64,000 bases of DNA from Desarmillaria ectypa (GCA_030407005.1 JAUDYN010000008.1:2480001-2544000); one strand, 5' to 3'; positions 23,134 to 35,674 are shown, counted from the first letter of the stretch. Notes: generated from the sequence alone by a model not told the origin. Numbers and translations: made by a program.

Positions 23134-24636
23134 ATGGATCCTTTTCAGCCGTTGCAGCTCAAGGGGGAAGTGATGGATCTCGAGTTTACTATCGACACTG
23201 ACCACCGGTGCGTTTCACCTACCCACCCCTTCTTCCCCCTCCCCCTTCCCCCTCTACTCACTCGCTGACTTTGCTTTTTACCTCTCCGCACACAGAAAGA
23301 GAAGACGGAACCGGACGACGCAGAGTTGTCTCAACTGCCACACGTCAAAACGCAAGGTACGTCCCGTCGTGAATGGTCGGACAGGTCGTTGACTGATTAT
23401 TATTATTATTTTAGTGTGATCGGAAAAGACCGTGTCAGAGATGTATACAGCTAGGATTGGTACGGGCATTCTGTGAACGACGTCGCGTGTGTTTTTCTTA
23501 TACGACTTAGACTGGACTATGTGTATACGAGATTGATGACCCCGCATTGAGGTGAGGCGCTCGTCCATCAAGCCACCTACCTACTCACCCAACTCTGCAG
23601 AGATGACCCCTCCGTTGACGAAACGACACGCCTCCGAAACAGAATCGCCGAACTCGAAAGTCTAGTTCGAGAACTCCGAGGTAAATAAAAAAATAAAAAA
23701 AAACAAACTCACCTTGACTCGCCTCTAACCTAACCCTCTCCCAAAGGTAAACCCCACCCCCGCTGGGCCGACAGCTCCTTCCGGGACGGCGACCCCAACG
23801 AAAAATGGCACTCCCGCGCAACCAAATGCGCCCCCCTCTCCGCCAAACGGCGCGCTCCGTCCCCATCCATCAAAACCGAGGCCCCCCCCGACGGGTCCGC
23901 CAACGGCACCTCCAACGGCAACGGCGGGACGCTCTACCGCTTCTCGCCATCCCCGCCCGCGCCCACGTCGATGCGGTACCACCAGAACCTCTCCGCAGAG
24001 TACAGCACCAACGGCGCGGGCCCGGGGTCGTATCACTCGTCGCCGGGCTCGGGGTCCGCAGGGTATGCGAATACGAATGGGTATTCGGATGCGGGTGGGG
24101 GGGGGGGAGGGGAGTATGCGAGGGGAGGAGGAGGAGGAGGAGGAGGAGGAGGCGGGTATGCGGGGGACGAGGCGGAGCATCCGTATTGCTCGTGCCGTAC
24201 GAGTCCGGGCGCGAGCCACGCGTACATGTCCCTCTCCCACCAGCTCCAGAGCACGCTCACTGCCCTTCGGCAGTACAGCTCCCACCCTGCTAATACCCCC
24301 TGCTTGCTCTACCGCCGTATCACGGAGCTGCATAACCTCATGCAGTAGGTTGTCTTTTGCTGTCCTGTTATTTTTTGGTTGCTTATTAGGTTTAGGTTTA
24401 GGTCGAATGAGCCGGAGGCTGGGACGTATGATAGTAATACCCCGACGGATAGTGAGATCCTGACACCGCTGTCGGCATCCAGTAGTACCCACGGTGGGCC
24501 GCCCTTCCATAATAGTTCTCCCCCTGGAGGCGTGTCACCACATGAATGGAACACCATGTCGACACCAAACTACAACCCGTATTTCCCAATGCAATCCAAC
24601 GAACACGGGGGAATGTATAACCATATCATCACCTGA
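23134..24636 (+). CDS. Zn2Cys6 transcription factor (381 aa)
   Basis: Seven exons (23134..23207, 23296..23356, 23415..23459, 23511..23551, 23601..23680, 23747..24344, 24390..24636) give exactly 381 residues. A basic stretch (KRRRRNRTTQ) precedes the binuclear cluster SCLNCHTSKRKC...CQRC...C with spacing C-x2-C-x6-C-x5-C-x2-C-x8-C. This is the GAL4-type DNA-binding domain, spread over exons 2-4. A short coiled coil follows (LRNRIAELESLVRELRG), likely for dimerisation. The rest is Pro/Ser/Gly-rich, with a polyglycine run near 24124-24156 and a Cys-containing helix (HPYCSCRTSPGASHAYMSLS). The large fungal regulatory domain is absent. Targets are unknown. Confidence 0.88.
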
Positions 24637-24815
24637 ACATTCTTCTTCAAGTTTGCTAGTAACATCTTGGACTTTTTTTTTTTTGTTTTGTTTTATTTTT
24701 GTTTTGTTTTGTATACATGGACACTCGCGAGTATATCCCCTCAATGTTCTTTTACGCATGCGATTATTATATATTGGATACAGGATTATAGAAATGAAAC
24801 AGAGTCATGTTAACG

Positions 24816-25750
24816 TCATTTCGGATGCACATCCAATTGGAAGCGGTGTAGGCGCTGAGATTCCAGGCCAGACCTGGTGACACCCCCACTATCGTGATCC
24901 AACTTCCATACATCCTGTTCTACAAAGAGCACCCTGCCATCCCTGCCAACCAACAAAACTGTCGATAAACGGGTACCGTACATCTTACCCTCTATCGAGA
25001 TTGGGACGACATGAATAGCCCTCTTGAGCTCTGAACGATGTACGACACGCTCAGGCGGGTGCTCGCTTGAATAAAAGAAAATAATAAGATCAAAAGCTGT
25101 TAATATAATCCCACGCACTTGAGTAACCCAAATAAGCTCTCCACAAGATCTTCCTCCTCCTCCCCACGACTCTCGACGATCCTCGCAAAATCCCGGTTAC
25201 CCTGCAAAACCTTGGGCCAAACCTCCTCTCCATCAACAGCATTCGAGAACCCACCCGTCGCATCCCCAAGCCTCGACGAGATGGGCTTCCCCGCACCCCC
25301 ATTCGACACAAACTCTGCATCAAAAGCCACCTTTTCATCACTCAACCTCGGGACAAGAAGCAGTAAATTGAACCCCGCAAAAGGTGTATCCCTCGGGACC
25401 CTAGGATCTTCCAATAAATGGGACGAGACAAGCGAGCCCCGGGAGAACTCAAACGGATGCAAAGGCGGGGGCTCCGTGATGTTCGTTAACAGGGCGACCC
25501 TCCCGGCCCGGGATACCCCAAACCAGGACCCGCCCCCGAGAACGTCGATACCGGACAAGACATCCTGAGGGAGCCCCTTCCCGAAAGAGTGGAAATGAGC
25601 ATCGAGAGTAGGTCTATCGAGGAACTCGTCTCGATTAGTGCAAAGGATCCTAAGAAAGAGTTGATCAGCATTTTCGTCTAGGCCTCGAGAAGGAAGAAAA
25701 TTCAACAGAGCGTAATCCGAATGCTCGAGGGTCCAGAAAACGATACACAT
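24816..25750 (-). CDS. TANGO2/NRDE family protein
   Basis: Three exons give about 275 residues. The start MCIVFWTLEHSDYAL joins ILCTNRDEFLDRPT across an intron. This is the family's Cys-2 plus NRDE signature; the N-terminal Cys is hydrolase-like in related Ntn folds. GGGSWFGVSRAGRVALLTN and a second block (GTRLSTVLLVGRDGRVLFVE, near 24950) follow, as in TANGO2. The last exon is reached from a GTGCGT donor near 25125. An in-frame upstream ATG at 25789 would add 13 residues, but family members begin at MCIVFW. TANGO2 proteins are linked to Golgi organisation and heme or lipid trafficking in mitochondria; the exact role here is unknown. The gene is head to head with ARP6. Confidence 0.87.
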
Positions 25751-25818
25751 GACGGCAGCAAAGCAGATCAAAAAAGACTTGATGGACATTTGGTCTCGAT
25801 CTCAATTCCCACGGCTCA
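25751..25818. promoter_or_regulatory. compact bidirectional promoter of TANGO2 and ARP6
   Basis: Only 68 nt separate the two start codons, which face opposite ways. The core promoters must overlap or lie within the neighbouring leader. No TATA box is visible. If TANGO2 used the upstream ATG at 25789, the gap would be 29 nt. Confidence 0.6.
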
Positions 25819-27287
25819 ATGACGACAACCGTCATACTCGACAACGGTGCATCTACCATTAAAGCAGGAATTTCCTCAAACTCTGCTCTACTCATTCCCA
25901 ACGCTATCGCACGCTCAAAATCAAGGTCGACAACTTATTTTGGGCACGAGCTGCTCCGATGTACTGACCATGCTTCCCTCACGTACCGACTCCCTTTCGA
26001 CAAGGTAAGGGTCCCATATCCTCTAAATCATCATCATAAAGGGCTTCATCGTAGACTGGGATGCACAAAAAGCTATCTGGGACGGTGTATTTTCAGAGCA
26101 AGTATTGGGAGTACGTCTCAGTGTATAATAATTTTGTCCAACTCACACCATCGTAGATCGACACCACCCAAACCTCGCTCCTCCTAACAGAACCATACCA
26201 CAACCTCCCAAACATCCAACAAGTATACGACCAATTCGTATTTGAAGAATACGAATTTGAATCATACTACCGCTGTACACGTACGTCCCTTCTTCCTCTG
26301 CCTTTCTTCACTAAATAAACACACGCAGCGGCCTCTCTCATCCCCCACGGCACCCTCTTCCCTCCCTCAGAATGCACCCTCATCATCGACTCCGGCTTCA
26401 GCTTCACCCACGTCGTCCCTATCCTCCAAGGCGCCCCCCTCACCCCCGCCCTCAAACGCCTCGACATCGGCGGCAAACTCCTCACCAACCACCTCAAAGA
26501 GCTCCTCTCATTCCGCCAGTGGAATATCATGGACCAAACACACCTCACCAACCACATCAAGGAAACATGCTGCTACGTCTCTCCCTCCTTCTCCGCCGAC
26601 CTCGACATCGCGCGCTCCCTGCCTAATCCTATCATGCGCGAGTATGCTTTGGCGGAGCAGCGGCTGCGTCAGCCTGGGGATACGGGTGGACAGGTCCTCG
26701 TCATGAATAATGAACGGTTCACTGTACCAGAGATCATCTTTCGGCCTGATGACATCGGACTCGACCAACTCGGACTAGCAGGGACCATAGCCGCGTCCAT
26801 CGCCCTCCTCCCAGAAGACCTCCAGCCCATGTTCTGGGCCAACATCGCCCTCATAGGCGGGAACACAAAGTTTCCCGGGTTTCGTCACAGATTGTGAGTT
26901 GGCGGCCCTTTGGCTCCCGGTCTTTAACTCTCACTCTGCACTCACTATGTAGGCTCGCGGATCTCCGGCCCCTCGCTCCGGTAGAATGGGACGTTAAAGT
27001 GTACGAATGTGCAGAGTGCGTCTTCTCCCCCTCTCCCCCTTCCTTCCTAAAACTCACCTGCCAACAGCCCCATAACCGCCCCGTACGACGCTGCAACCCA
27101 CCTCGTCGCCAGCCCCGCATATAAAAACTGCGTGGTGACCAGGACAGAGTACCTCGAGAGCGGGAGCAACGCTACCCGGAGAAAGTGGAGCGCAGGAACT
27201 AGCAAGGAAAAGGAAAAGGAAAAGGAAAAAGTACCACACCTTGGGAGAACGAGGAGCAGGGCTCTCCCCACCGCGAGGAAGAAATGA
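25819..27287 (+). CDS. ARP6: actin-related protein 6 (ARP6, SWR1 complex)
   Basis: At least five exons encode an actin-fold protein of roughly 430 residues. Actin landmarks are the phosphate-1 loop ([17 protein letters not shown]), [14 protein letters not shown] and the phosphate-2 segment ([16 protein letters not shown]). Also present are [20 protein letters not shown] and the C-terminal [17 protein letters not shown]6-specific text is [14 protein letters not shown] and [17 protein letters not shown]6 is a subunit of the SWR1 complex that deposits histone H2A.Z, and also contributes to heterochromatin. The C-terminus is extended by a Lys/Glu repeat (KEKEKEKEK) and an Arg-rich tail not usual in the family. 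The first exon (25819..26004) is exactly 62 codons. Confidence 0.9.
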
Positions 27288-27870
27288 ATCCTTTGTTCTT
27301 CTTCCTTAGCCAACTGGTTCGGATTTCACCTCGTGAAAGTTTAACCGTCGATCAAGGTCAAGTACCTCGAGGTTTCAAAGCGCGTTTTGCTCGAGTCTTC
27401 TTTTAATATACTCTCTCTCTCTCTTCCAAAAGTCACCTGCGTACTTTTAATACAAGTGTACCTGACATTGCATTCTCGTTGAACAACAAACGCGTACCCT
27501 TTGTTCCTGGATGTTATACTTCTGGGGGACAAGTGCGATATCACACTCCCACTCCCTTCGTGGATCGATGCTTTCGATGCTCAATTTCATACCGGCGTTT
27601 TCTCCCCTCCGGCCGTCTGGCTCGTCGTACCACCCCTACTTCACGCGATCGTCAATTGCCACAAACGAGAACAACTGCGTCCCTTCCTTCTTCTACTTCT
27701 ACTTCCCTCACCACGTACGCCATAGAATAACAAAAAAAAAAAAAAACCCTCATGTGATTAGCCCACTTTCAAAAAGGGCTGTACAGTAAGTAATACAAAG
27801 GACATTAAGTAACGCTTTAAGAAAGAAGAGAAACATCCAAACAGAAGCACAAGTCATTCGATTCGGTATC
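27288..27870. other. intergenic between ARP6 and the importin gene
   Basis: Convergent 3' flanks. Overlapping plus-strand ORFs near 27480-27790 are hydrophobic and Thr/Ser-rich but overlap in all three frames, with no family resemblance. An A-run near 27733-27746 precedes the importin stop. Confidence 0.4.
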
Positions 27871-30800
27871 TCATTTCGATACCGCATCCGCCAATTTCAT
27901 CACCTCCATCAGGACCGTCTGTTGTTCCACCGTCAGAGACGTCGTGGCTGCTTGATACACAGGGCCACTTTTCATTTGGAAGGCTAACGGAAGCGGCCAT
28001 CATCATCCATCATCAGTGGGAGAAATGAAATGAGATCAACTCACCCGTCAGAGCTTGTTGGAACGATACGTACGGATTCACGTTATCCAGCGGACTGTAG
28101 TACCCCAGCTCTTCTTCAATATCATCCTCGTCGGAATCATATTCGTCATCATCCGCCCCCCCTGCAGCCAACTTGTCAGATTTGTCCCTCAGACGGGCGC
28201 CCTGAAGGAGGGAAGAAAAAAAAAAACACGAGGTCAATTCATATTACAACACCGGGGGGGACCTGAATTTATCACCTCTTTGGCGAGCATCTCCAGATAT
28301 GCGGAATCTTCATCCCAGACGTCCTCTAATGAAAACCATCAGTTGAAGGGGAAGAGAGCTGAGGTCCCATGATCCTCACTCACCATCATCCCCGTTCAGG
28401 TTCAGGAACTTCTCGTCATCAACATCATCATCATCATCGTCTTCTTGAAGCGCATCTTCCAGAGCCTTGCGCGCTAAGGTTTTTAAAAAAATACGCAATG
28501 ATTAGCTCATCATTCAATTTGACAGTTGGAAGGGTTTTCCTGAACCTTCGACAGCCTTGGGAAACTCTTTGAATAACTTCAGGATCCCACCCAGGATCCC
28601 TGGCCAGCCCTGCTTGACGCTATCAGGGATACAGCTGGGGTCCATTTCGATTAGGGCAGACAATGCGAGAATGCTCAGCCGTTTGTCATGCACCCGCGGG
28701 AGCTGATTTTCAGAGTTGATAGCGGCGAACCATTTGTCTAGGAAAACCCGCGTCAGTCCAGGTCGGGAGGTCTCCATGATGTGAAGCGTGGCGGTGGGGT
28801 TGTATAGGACGGCATTGATCAGAACTTCGAGGTTCGCGAGCCGAAGGGCAGGGGTCTCCGCCTTGTCCAGGTGATCCAAGGCAGTGACGGTGAACGGTTG
28901 CAGAGCCTAAAATTGAAAAGGTGTCAACCCTTGCTGCCCATTCCCCGTAAATGGCCCAACATACATCGTCGACGCTTCCACGAAGGTTTAACAAAACAGA
29001 TTCGGCTAGCTTACACCCATTGACCCGGTCGTTTTCACCCAGATGTTCGTTATTAATCGAAGTCGTGTAAATATCCACGAGCATCTGCTTGTAGTCGGCC
29101 CGACTTCTAATTACATCGCTGCCAAACGACACGAAATTATCCAGGGAAGGCAACATTTCTTGGCACAAGTCTGACGTGAGTAAAACTCGACATTTTGGAA
29201 ACAAGGACGGAGCAGTGACCTACCTTCTAGGTAATCAACCGCATCTGATTTGAAGAGTTTGTATGTTAATTCAAACACCGGCCACATGCTCGGAGATATT
29301 GCTCGGAGCTTAAAGGTCAAGCTGTCGACCAGCTCGTACATGCTGTCGAAAAGATCTGCGGGTGATGACTCAATGAGCGCATGATCACTCGCGACAAATG
29401 GACAAGGGTTTACCAAGGAACCTGTTCTCGAGAGTGAACGTGACAATAGGAATTACGATCTCCTGAACTTGTGCCAGAATTTCTGGGGCACTTTCTATGG
29501 AATTGATGACCTGCGCATGAACTCTGTTGAGTAGACGGCATCCCCATGGACATACAAGCCCATACCGTCCAGATTGTCTTTGCGATGCCCATTGCGTAAT
29601 AAGTTTTGTCATCTTCCCCTGTTGATATCAGGGCTTCGAGATCCATCCCGTCCGCTTCCGAGTCTTGGGCGATGGTCTCTCTTGCCAAACGCAGGTAAGA
29701 TTCGCACTGCAAAAAAAAAATCAATTTGAAAGGAACCCGGCTCGATTGCACGCCGACCCTTACCAAGCGTGCAGTTAACTGAGCCGCGACGGGAAGTAGC
29801 TCCGTTTGGTATTGATCAACCATTACCTCCATACTGTGGTTCAGGATATCCAGGTCACTCTCATCCGACAGCTTGAGTAGGCCTAGTGTATGCACCACGA
29901 TCAGACACGCAGATACTTATCATCATCATACGTGTAAGAAAGAGACCCACTTTGGATGACTTTGCTCACTTGAGGCGCTACGGCAGCTTTCACTAGATAG
30001 ATATACCATATTAAGACCACAGTGGAGGACATTGAATTGGAAAAATCCCACCAGAGTCATAGGCGACCACCATCTCCGTAAGGGCGAGACACGCTTGAAC
30101 CCTGACCGGGAATTCCGGGTCATCCATCGCAGCGACGACAGCAGTAAAATTGGTGTGAAGGTGCTGTGAACAAACGAGCGCCATTAAGCATGGATTGGAG
30201 CGGTTGCCAGGAACACAAACTCACCTCTTCACTAGTCCATTGTAGGCGGTTCTTCACGACAGTGCCTATGACTTCGCATGCCTATGAATACATTAGATCA
30301 ACCTGTGACTCGGTTTGATAGCGGACGGTGCATACAATGGCACGTAAATAAGGCTCTTGACTGCTTAACTGGGGAGTCACGTATTGCATTATGAAGGTCT
30401 CCATATTATCCTTAACTGTGGGGTGTTTCATCATCCAAGGCCCGAGCGCCGCGGCCATGTTCAGCGCGCCAAAACGTTGCGTCGCAGATGCATTGCTAGT
30501 GAGGTAAACATTAGTACACCGTCGTGGATCTAGAAACCGACGTACGATTGCAGTACGGAATTAATGAATGACAAAATAGGTAGGAACGTAGTCTTGGTTC
30601 TGTTGGTGGCGAGGCCAAACAAGAAAGTAGTCGCCGCGGAGACTGGAGTAGCAAAGCTCTCGTATTCATCTGTCAACATTTCATCAAAGGCTGTTTGACC
30701 TATCGAAGCTTATTGAAACGAACCAACTGAGATTCTAACATAGTCAACTGGGTCGTTCTCCCACAAATTCTGCTTTGTGGCATTGAAGGACAGCTGGGGA

Positions 30801-32156
30801 AATACAAAAGAGGAAACAAGGGTCTCAAAATGAGGTTTGAGCAGGGTCCATGTAGATTTGGGCTTGACGCTAGAAGAGTGTCAGATGTGAATACGAAAAA
30901 GTTTAAGGGAACGAGACGTACCATTCGCTGAAGAATGTAAATATTTGATACTGACACTTTTGTGACAGCCATGCCTGTCCAGAGACGAACAGGTCTACTT
31001 GACGGAAGTAGACGTTCAATATCTCCGGGGCAAACGTAGTTACGAAATGCTGTGCAAATCCAGAGTAGCTTTGCATCGTGCTCGGAAGCTGAGAAGGATT
31101 GCCATAGCTGAGACAGGAGCACAGGGATATGAACGTTCTGCTGACTAGAAGAAGGGAGAGGCATACCGATGGAATAGGCGCCCAAGGATAGCATATGCCC
31201 ATTTCTTAGTTTTCCACCATTCGGAACGCTCCCGCTCTTCCTCATCTTCAGGGACAACGGCGTTCGGTATTTGAAGGTTGACGATAGAAAAAAATAATTG
31301 GCCCCAAGGAACGATGCTCTCTGCACTCTGCTGGTGTGCGCTAAGAGACATAACAATACTCGTTTTATAAGTCTTCAAGATGAGATGGAGCATGGCAGGG
31401 ATCTCTTGCGATGTCGTTGGGGGTGTTTGCATCATGTGCGTCGCGATGTTAACGAGAGTAGGGAAGATTTCTGGGACGACCTTTGGCAGTACTTCATTGT
31501 TCTGGATGAATCTAGTTGGTCATGGGGTCAGCGGAATCGCTTATATGCTGTTGTTCTGTCGCACACCTGAAAGCTCTCACTGTTTCGAGTGCCGCCACAC
31601 ATCCAGCATGAACTTGCATGATTTCTGAGCTCGCCAGTAACCTCTTAATTTCATCCAGGAGTCCTGGCCATTTATGGGGGAAATCGCGAGAGATTACATG
31701 CTTGAGTGCGTTGGCGAGCTGGAGACCGATACTTCGAGAAGGTGCTGAAGCGATAAGATGGAGTAGGTTTGCGCGCAATGATTCACGATCTGTCTGAGAA
31801 ATGCCGCCTTTTATCTCGGTTGAGTAGTGGGTGAAAACGCGATTTTTGACCCACACAGCACAGGCCTGGCGGGTGGCACTAAAAGAAAGGGCCACCGTAA
31901 ACCAAAAGTGAGAAGAAGAACGCGTAGGAACACGTACAGGTCGATGCTGTCGGCGGCGATAATCTGGAGAAGGGCAGTGATCATGCCATCCTGGTTGCCC
32001 ACCTGGATATGGTGTGATTAATGGAAATCCTTCGCCTAAAGGATGTGCAAGATAATAAAAGCTAACCTTTCGAATCTCAAGCTCAGCGGATTTTCGTACA
32101 TTAGGGTCTGGATTGAAGGTCGTGGCGAATAGGTTGGATAACATTTGTAGGTCCAT
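27871..32156 (-). CDS. importin-beta family karyopherin (importin-7/8, Sxm1/Nmd5-like)
   Basis: A long gene of many exons, about 1040 residues. It starts MDLQMLSNLFATTFNPDPNV and RKSAELEIRKVGNQ, the N-terminal IBN repeat. HEAT repeats follow (ATRQACAVWVKNRVF, LKHVISRDFPHKWPGLLDEI, WWKTKKWAYAILGRLFHRYGNPSQ). The last third has an acidic segment (runs of Asp/Glu near 28085-28440) before ELGYYSPLDNVNPYVSFQQAL and the end MKLADAVSK, as in importin-7/8 and Sxm1. The protein should carry ribosomal proteins and other cargoes into the nucleus in a Ran-dependent way. The M chosen as start is the first with the family N-terminus. Confidence 0.9.
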
Positions 32157-32887
32157 CTGCAAGGTAATGTCAGTCGTCGGCAGCGACGGACACGACGAAA
32201 TACAAAAGCTAAGATATGTACCATACCGTGAGCAAAGCAAGAATTAGATGAGGGTTTGAAAGAAAGTACACAAAGGTGAATTGAAAGCCCTCAATTGAGA
32301 CCCTACTGAAATTTTCTGATTATGATGGCACGTGGTATTTAGAAGCGCGACCTGACCCAACAAGGAAGGACATATAGACGTGCTTGACTGCTCTCCCTCC
32401 ACAAGTCTTTTCATTTTGTTAAAAAATAGCGAACCGCTCAAGTAACTCGAGAATATGTTTCTCTAAGTGGCGATATATCATACGCGAAGCTGAAAATGAA
32501 ATCAACGATTGAATCGGTAAGGGTGACAAACTTCATTTTTTCATAATGATCCCTCATTCTAGAAGCGCGCTGCGCAAGTATTCCGGATGGAAGCAGCCTC
32601 CGACTGTCATCGCTGCTAAGCAGCCAGAGTAGCAGAAGTTGTCGCTGATTTTCAGGGAAGCCGCACTGGGCCTACAAATAGAAAATGGTCGGGATCCTTC
32701 GTTCTTGCGATCTACGGGCAGCTACGGTGTCAGGCGCCATGCCTCGAGGCAAGATGAGACATATTTAGATCCACCCTTAAAACGTTGTGCTGGCGCTAGA
32801 ATCATTGGAACCGCCAATGAACTGCCACGGAGACGATAAACACGGATACTGGTCGACCCTCGCGTTATTGAGAATACATCCACCATC

Positions 32888-33130
32888 ATGACCATGTCGT
32901 CCTACGACGTGTTGGAACGGCGCCACATATGTAGTAAGGTCCGAACTATTCTCCTAGGCTCACGGTCATTTCCAGCTGACGCCAGAAGTTCGAGAAGCCA
33001 GTACGAATCATCCTGTCACATCCAAATATGAACCCAACCGAACATCAGCCTGTGTCCGCCGACAGATCCTTGCCAAGAGGGGAGCCCGGGGAGGTGTAAC
33101 AGAAGATGATCATTTTCGGTCCCAATAAAC
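32888..33130 (+). CDS. possible small protein (67 aa)
   Basis: An ATG near 32888 opens 17 codons (MTMSSYDVLERRHICSK). They can join across a short 37-nt GT...AG gap to a second stretch (LTPEVREASTNHPVTSKYEP onward) that keeps phase 0 and ends at TAA near 33130. The product would be basic and soluble. The intron is shorter than usual and no homology is recognised, so this is weak. Confidence 0.3.
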
Positions 33131-33644
33131 TGAACATCTACCATCCGCAAAGATTTTAAACCCGGCCTCTCTGATTGGTAGGTAAGTTCATGAGCGGCCT
33201 CGACCAGACTGGCCTTGCTGGAAGACGACAGAAGAACCGTTTCATGTACAGCTCCTCGCCAATCGGTTCACCTAGAGTCAGGACTTTGACGCGACCGTCG
33301 CGCAAATCATCCCGATTTCGGGGAAGTCCGCCAGCCAGGGGGTTTCATGCCCGTTCCTATGACGCGTATTTCTCGAATTTCAACACATGGAACATACACA
33401 CCGCTAAGAGCAAGCAGGTAAGCGGGAACGAAAGATCCACTTGGTTCGACCCGAAGGTCAGATCCCGTCCTTCTATTCCAGGTAATTTGGAATACAGAGA
33501 GCTTCTAAAATAAATACAAGCAACTACGAGGAACACAGCCATATCCAACAGTCGACTCGAACCACAACCAGACGTCTTCTTTGTTCCTTCCGGCTATCGT
33601 CGCTGTACGTTTTATCAGTCCATCTCTTGACAAAACTCACACGT

Positions 33645-33923
33645 TTACTGGCGTTCAAATTTTCTGCGCCACCTTACTGCGACTCCGACACACGATGTTC
33701 GCTCTGGAGTCTTGACCTCAACGAGGGTTGAGACTACAAATATTTTCGCATCGTCGACGACACGAAACGGTAGCATGCCTCGACTTTGAACTTCATACTC
33801 TCCGATCAGTCGAAAAACAACAGTGAGGTATTGAAGTGCGAAATGTGTGTAAGTATAACTCGGAAGGGTGGTAGGTAATCCAGCTATGCGAAGAGATGAT
33901 GCTACATGTCCCTGAATAACCAT
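33645..33923 (-). CDS. hypothetical orphan ORF (92 aa)
   Basis: A single 92-codon frame of even composition with aromatic-rich text (YTYTHFALQYLTVVFRLIGEY) and a basic end. It has no recognised domain or signal peptide and could be a real small gene or chance. Confidence 0.25.
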   Translation of the reverse strand: MVIQGHVASSLRIAGLPTTLPSYTYTHFALQYLTVVFRLIGEYEVQSRGMLPFRVVDDAKIFVVSTLVEVKTPERTSCVGVAVRWRRKFERQ

Positions 33924-34102
33924 GCAGGGAGGGTAAGAAATATGCTAAATGACTGTGAGCTAATATACATGCTCAGTGAGGTATTGTAACAGATGTAAGT
34001 AGTCGGGGAAATGACCGTGGTTGAATGTATGAAACTAAGGTGAGCTAAAACTTTGTCAGCCTACGTCGGGCATTGCTTGCAGATGAACAAAGACTGACCA
34101 TA

Positions 34103-35674
34103 TTACATATAACAGGGGGAAAACCGTCGGTGTGACTCCAACGCCAAGGTCCACTTGTCATCTCCGTCATGCGTTAAACCGCCGAAAAAGGTCCGCTCGC
34201 CTAAGAGGTCAACTCGACGCTTGCCTTGTTTCTCGTTGACGTAAGTGATTCCGGGACTTTTCGCGCAGCGAAGCTTGAAGGCCGTAACGCACCAGTCTGT
34301 TTTCAGGTAATGCTGGTAACGGAGCTCTTCGTCTGGCGTCAAAGTCGTGTTGAAGCAGCTATAAACAGCTTCGAATACATCAATGCACCGAATACCCTCC
34401 TTTCGCCTGACCTTCACTACCCACGGTATGAGTGGATGGTCGACCTTGACTCGGATGTTCATCTTGCGCAATGTGCAATGGGGCGACGCTGTCAATGTAC
34501 GTTCCTCATCCTTCATTTCCGCGTAGTAGTCTCCGTTGAAGCGTTTAAGCTGAGACCCGTTTCGGACAGGATCGAATATGATGTTGAACATGACCACCCA
34601 GAACTTGGATATCTTGTCGGAAAGGCTAAACCTGACCAGGGGCCATTGCAACTTGATGTGTCCTCGTTTTACTGGCACTATTCGATATTCAATGAAAGAC
34701 CATTTCTACGAAGTTAGCTTTATGGGACGCACGGATCTCGGTCTTCAGCTTCAACGGCGGCACCTTGAGAGCTTCAGTATCCGTTAGGTTTCGGGAATGA
34801 TGTTTGTCGGCTTTCTTCGGCTTGGAGCCCATTGACGTCTGCGGTCTCGGCGGCGCCTCGTCATGACGTGACTTTCGATAGGAACCCGATGGCGCCTCAA
34901 GCGCATCTGCCGGTTTGGATGGAACTGGACTAGCATGTCAATGCTACGTTCACCTGTAGAAGCAAAAATTTTACATACAAACATATTTATTTAATGAGAT
35001 GGGTGGGTGCTTTACATTGCTATCGTTATTGGTTATGGCTAAAGGCACATCAGCAAAATACAGATGATAGGGACCTAGATGACTTACGCCATCCCGATGG
35101 ACCTTGATGTGACGAATTGGGTTGAGTATAAGCTAAAACTGGTGGCCTAGCACCTACTGCTAATCACCCAGGCTCTCAGCGTCATTGTCACTCTCAAGGT
35201 CTAATGAGCACTTACCTGCGGCTTCAATATCTTCTACCGGACTCGTTCTTGAGGCCTTACGAGGACGAGGCATTGCTATCGTGAACATTGATACGACTTA
35301 GGTGCTGATAACAAGGATCCACGTACCGATCTCTCGCTGCCGGACTGGCTCTGGCGAGGGCTTCCTAGGCTTCAAAATTGACTTCAGCCCTACAAATACG
35401 GATAAGCTAGATCAGGTCACTATCTGAATGCGTACACACCGCCTGTGATCGACGTTTTGCGTGTCCGTGATGAAGACGACTGCGTAGACGAATCCTTTCG
35501 AGACCTCACATTCGGTGCAGGGGTCATGGATCGAGACGAAATCGAGAAAGCCACCGTAAAATGGTCGGAGTGTCTAGATACCGGCCTCATTATGACCGGT
35601 GAAGAACTCTCTGGGAGTTCGATACTGGAAATCATGGGCGTCCGGGGTATAGTACTCGACAGCGATTTGAACAT
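34103..35674 (-). CDS. DUF6699 domain protein
   Basis: A multi-exon gene. The N-terminal part is Ser/Pro/Arg-rich (SSSRTRKTSITGG joined to GLKSILKPRKPSPEPV, then MPRPRKASRTSPVED). The joints at about 35390-35440 and 35273-35330 keep the frame, and the linker continues through PPRPQTSMGSKPKKADKHH. The C-terminal exon carries the domain: RKMNIRVKVDHPLIPWVVKV, RCIDVFEAVYSCFNTTLT and RVDLLGERTFFGGL. This layout matches the agaricomycete-expanded DUF6699 family, whose function is unknown. The joint near 34685-34730 is the least certain because a simple GT...AG intron there does not keep phase. The start is placed at Met 35674; upstream in-frame Met codons exist. Confidence 0.6.

Larger units (their letters stand above)
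32157..34102. other. gap between importin and DUF6699 genes, small ORFs only
   Basis: Apart from the two weak candidates listed separately (32888-33130 and 33645-33923), no gene structure is visible. A plus ORF at 33175-33513 is Arg/Ser-rich without family similarity. Confidence 0.35.

Noticed and set aside
24388..24402. Repeats of TTTAGG resembling telomeric sequence
   Set aside because: Only two units are present, at an intron-exon junction. No array is seen.
23725..24510. Long minus-strand ORF (261 codons) rich in Arg, Gly and Ser
   Set aside because: It is antisense to the large exon of the Zn2Cys6 gene. Its composition is the mirror of the Gly/Pro-rich coding strand and it has no domain.
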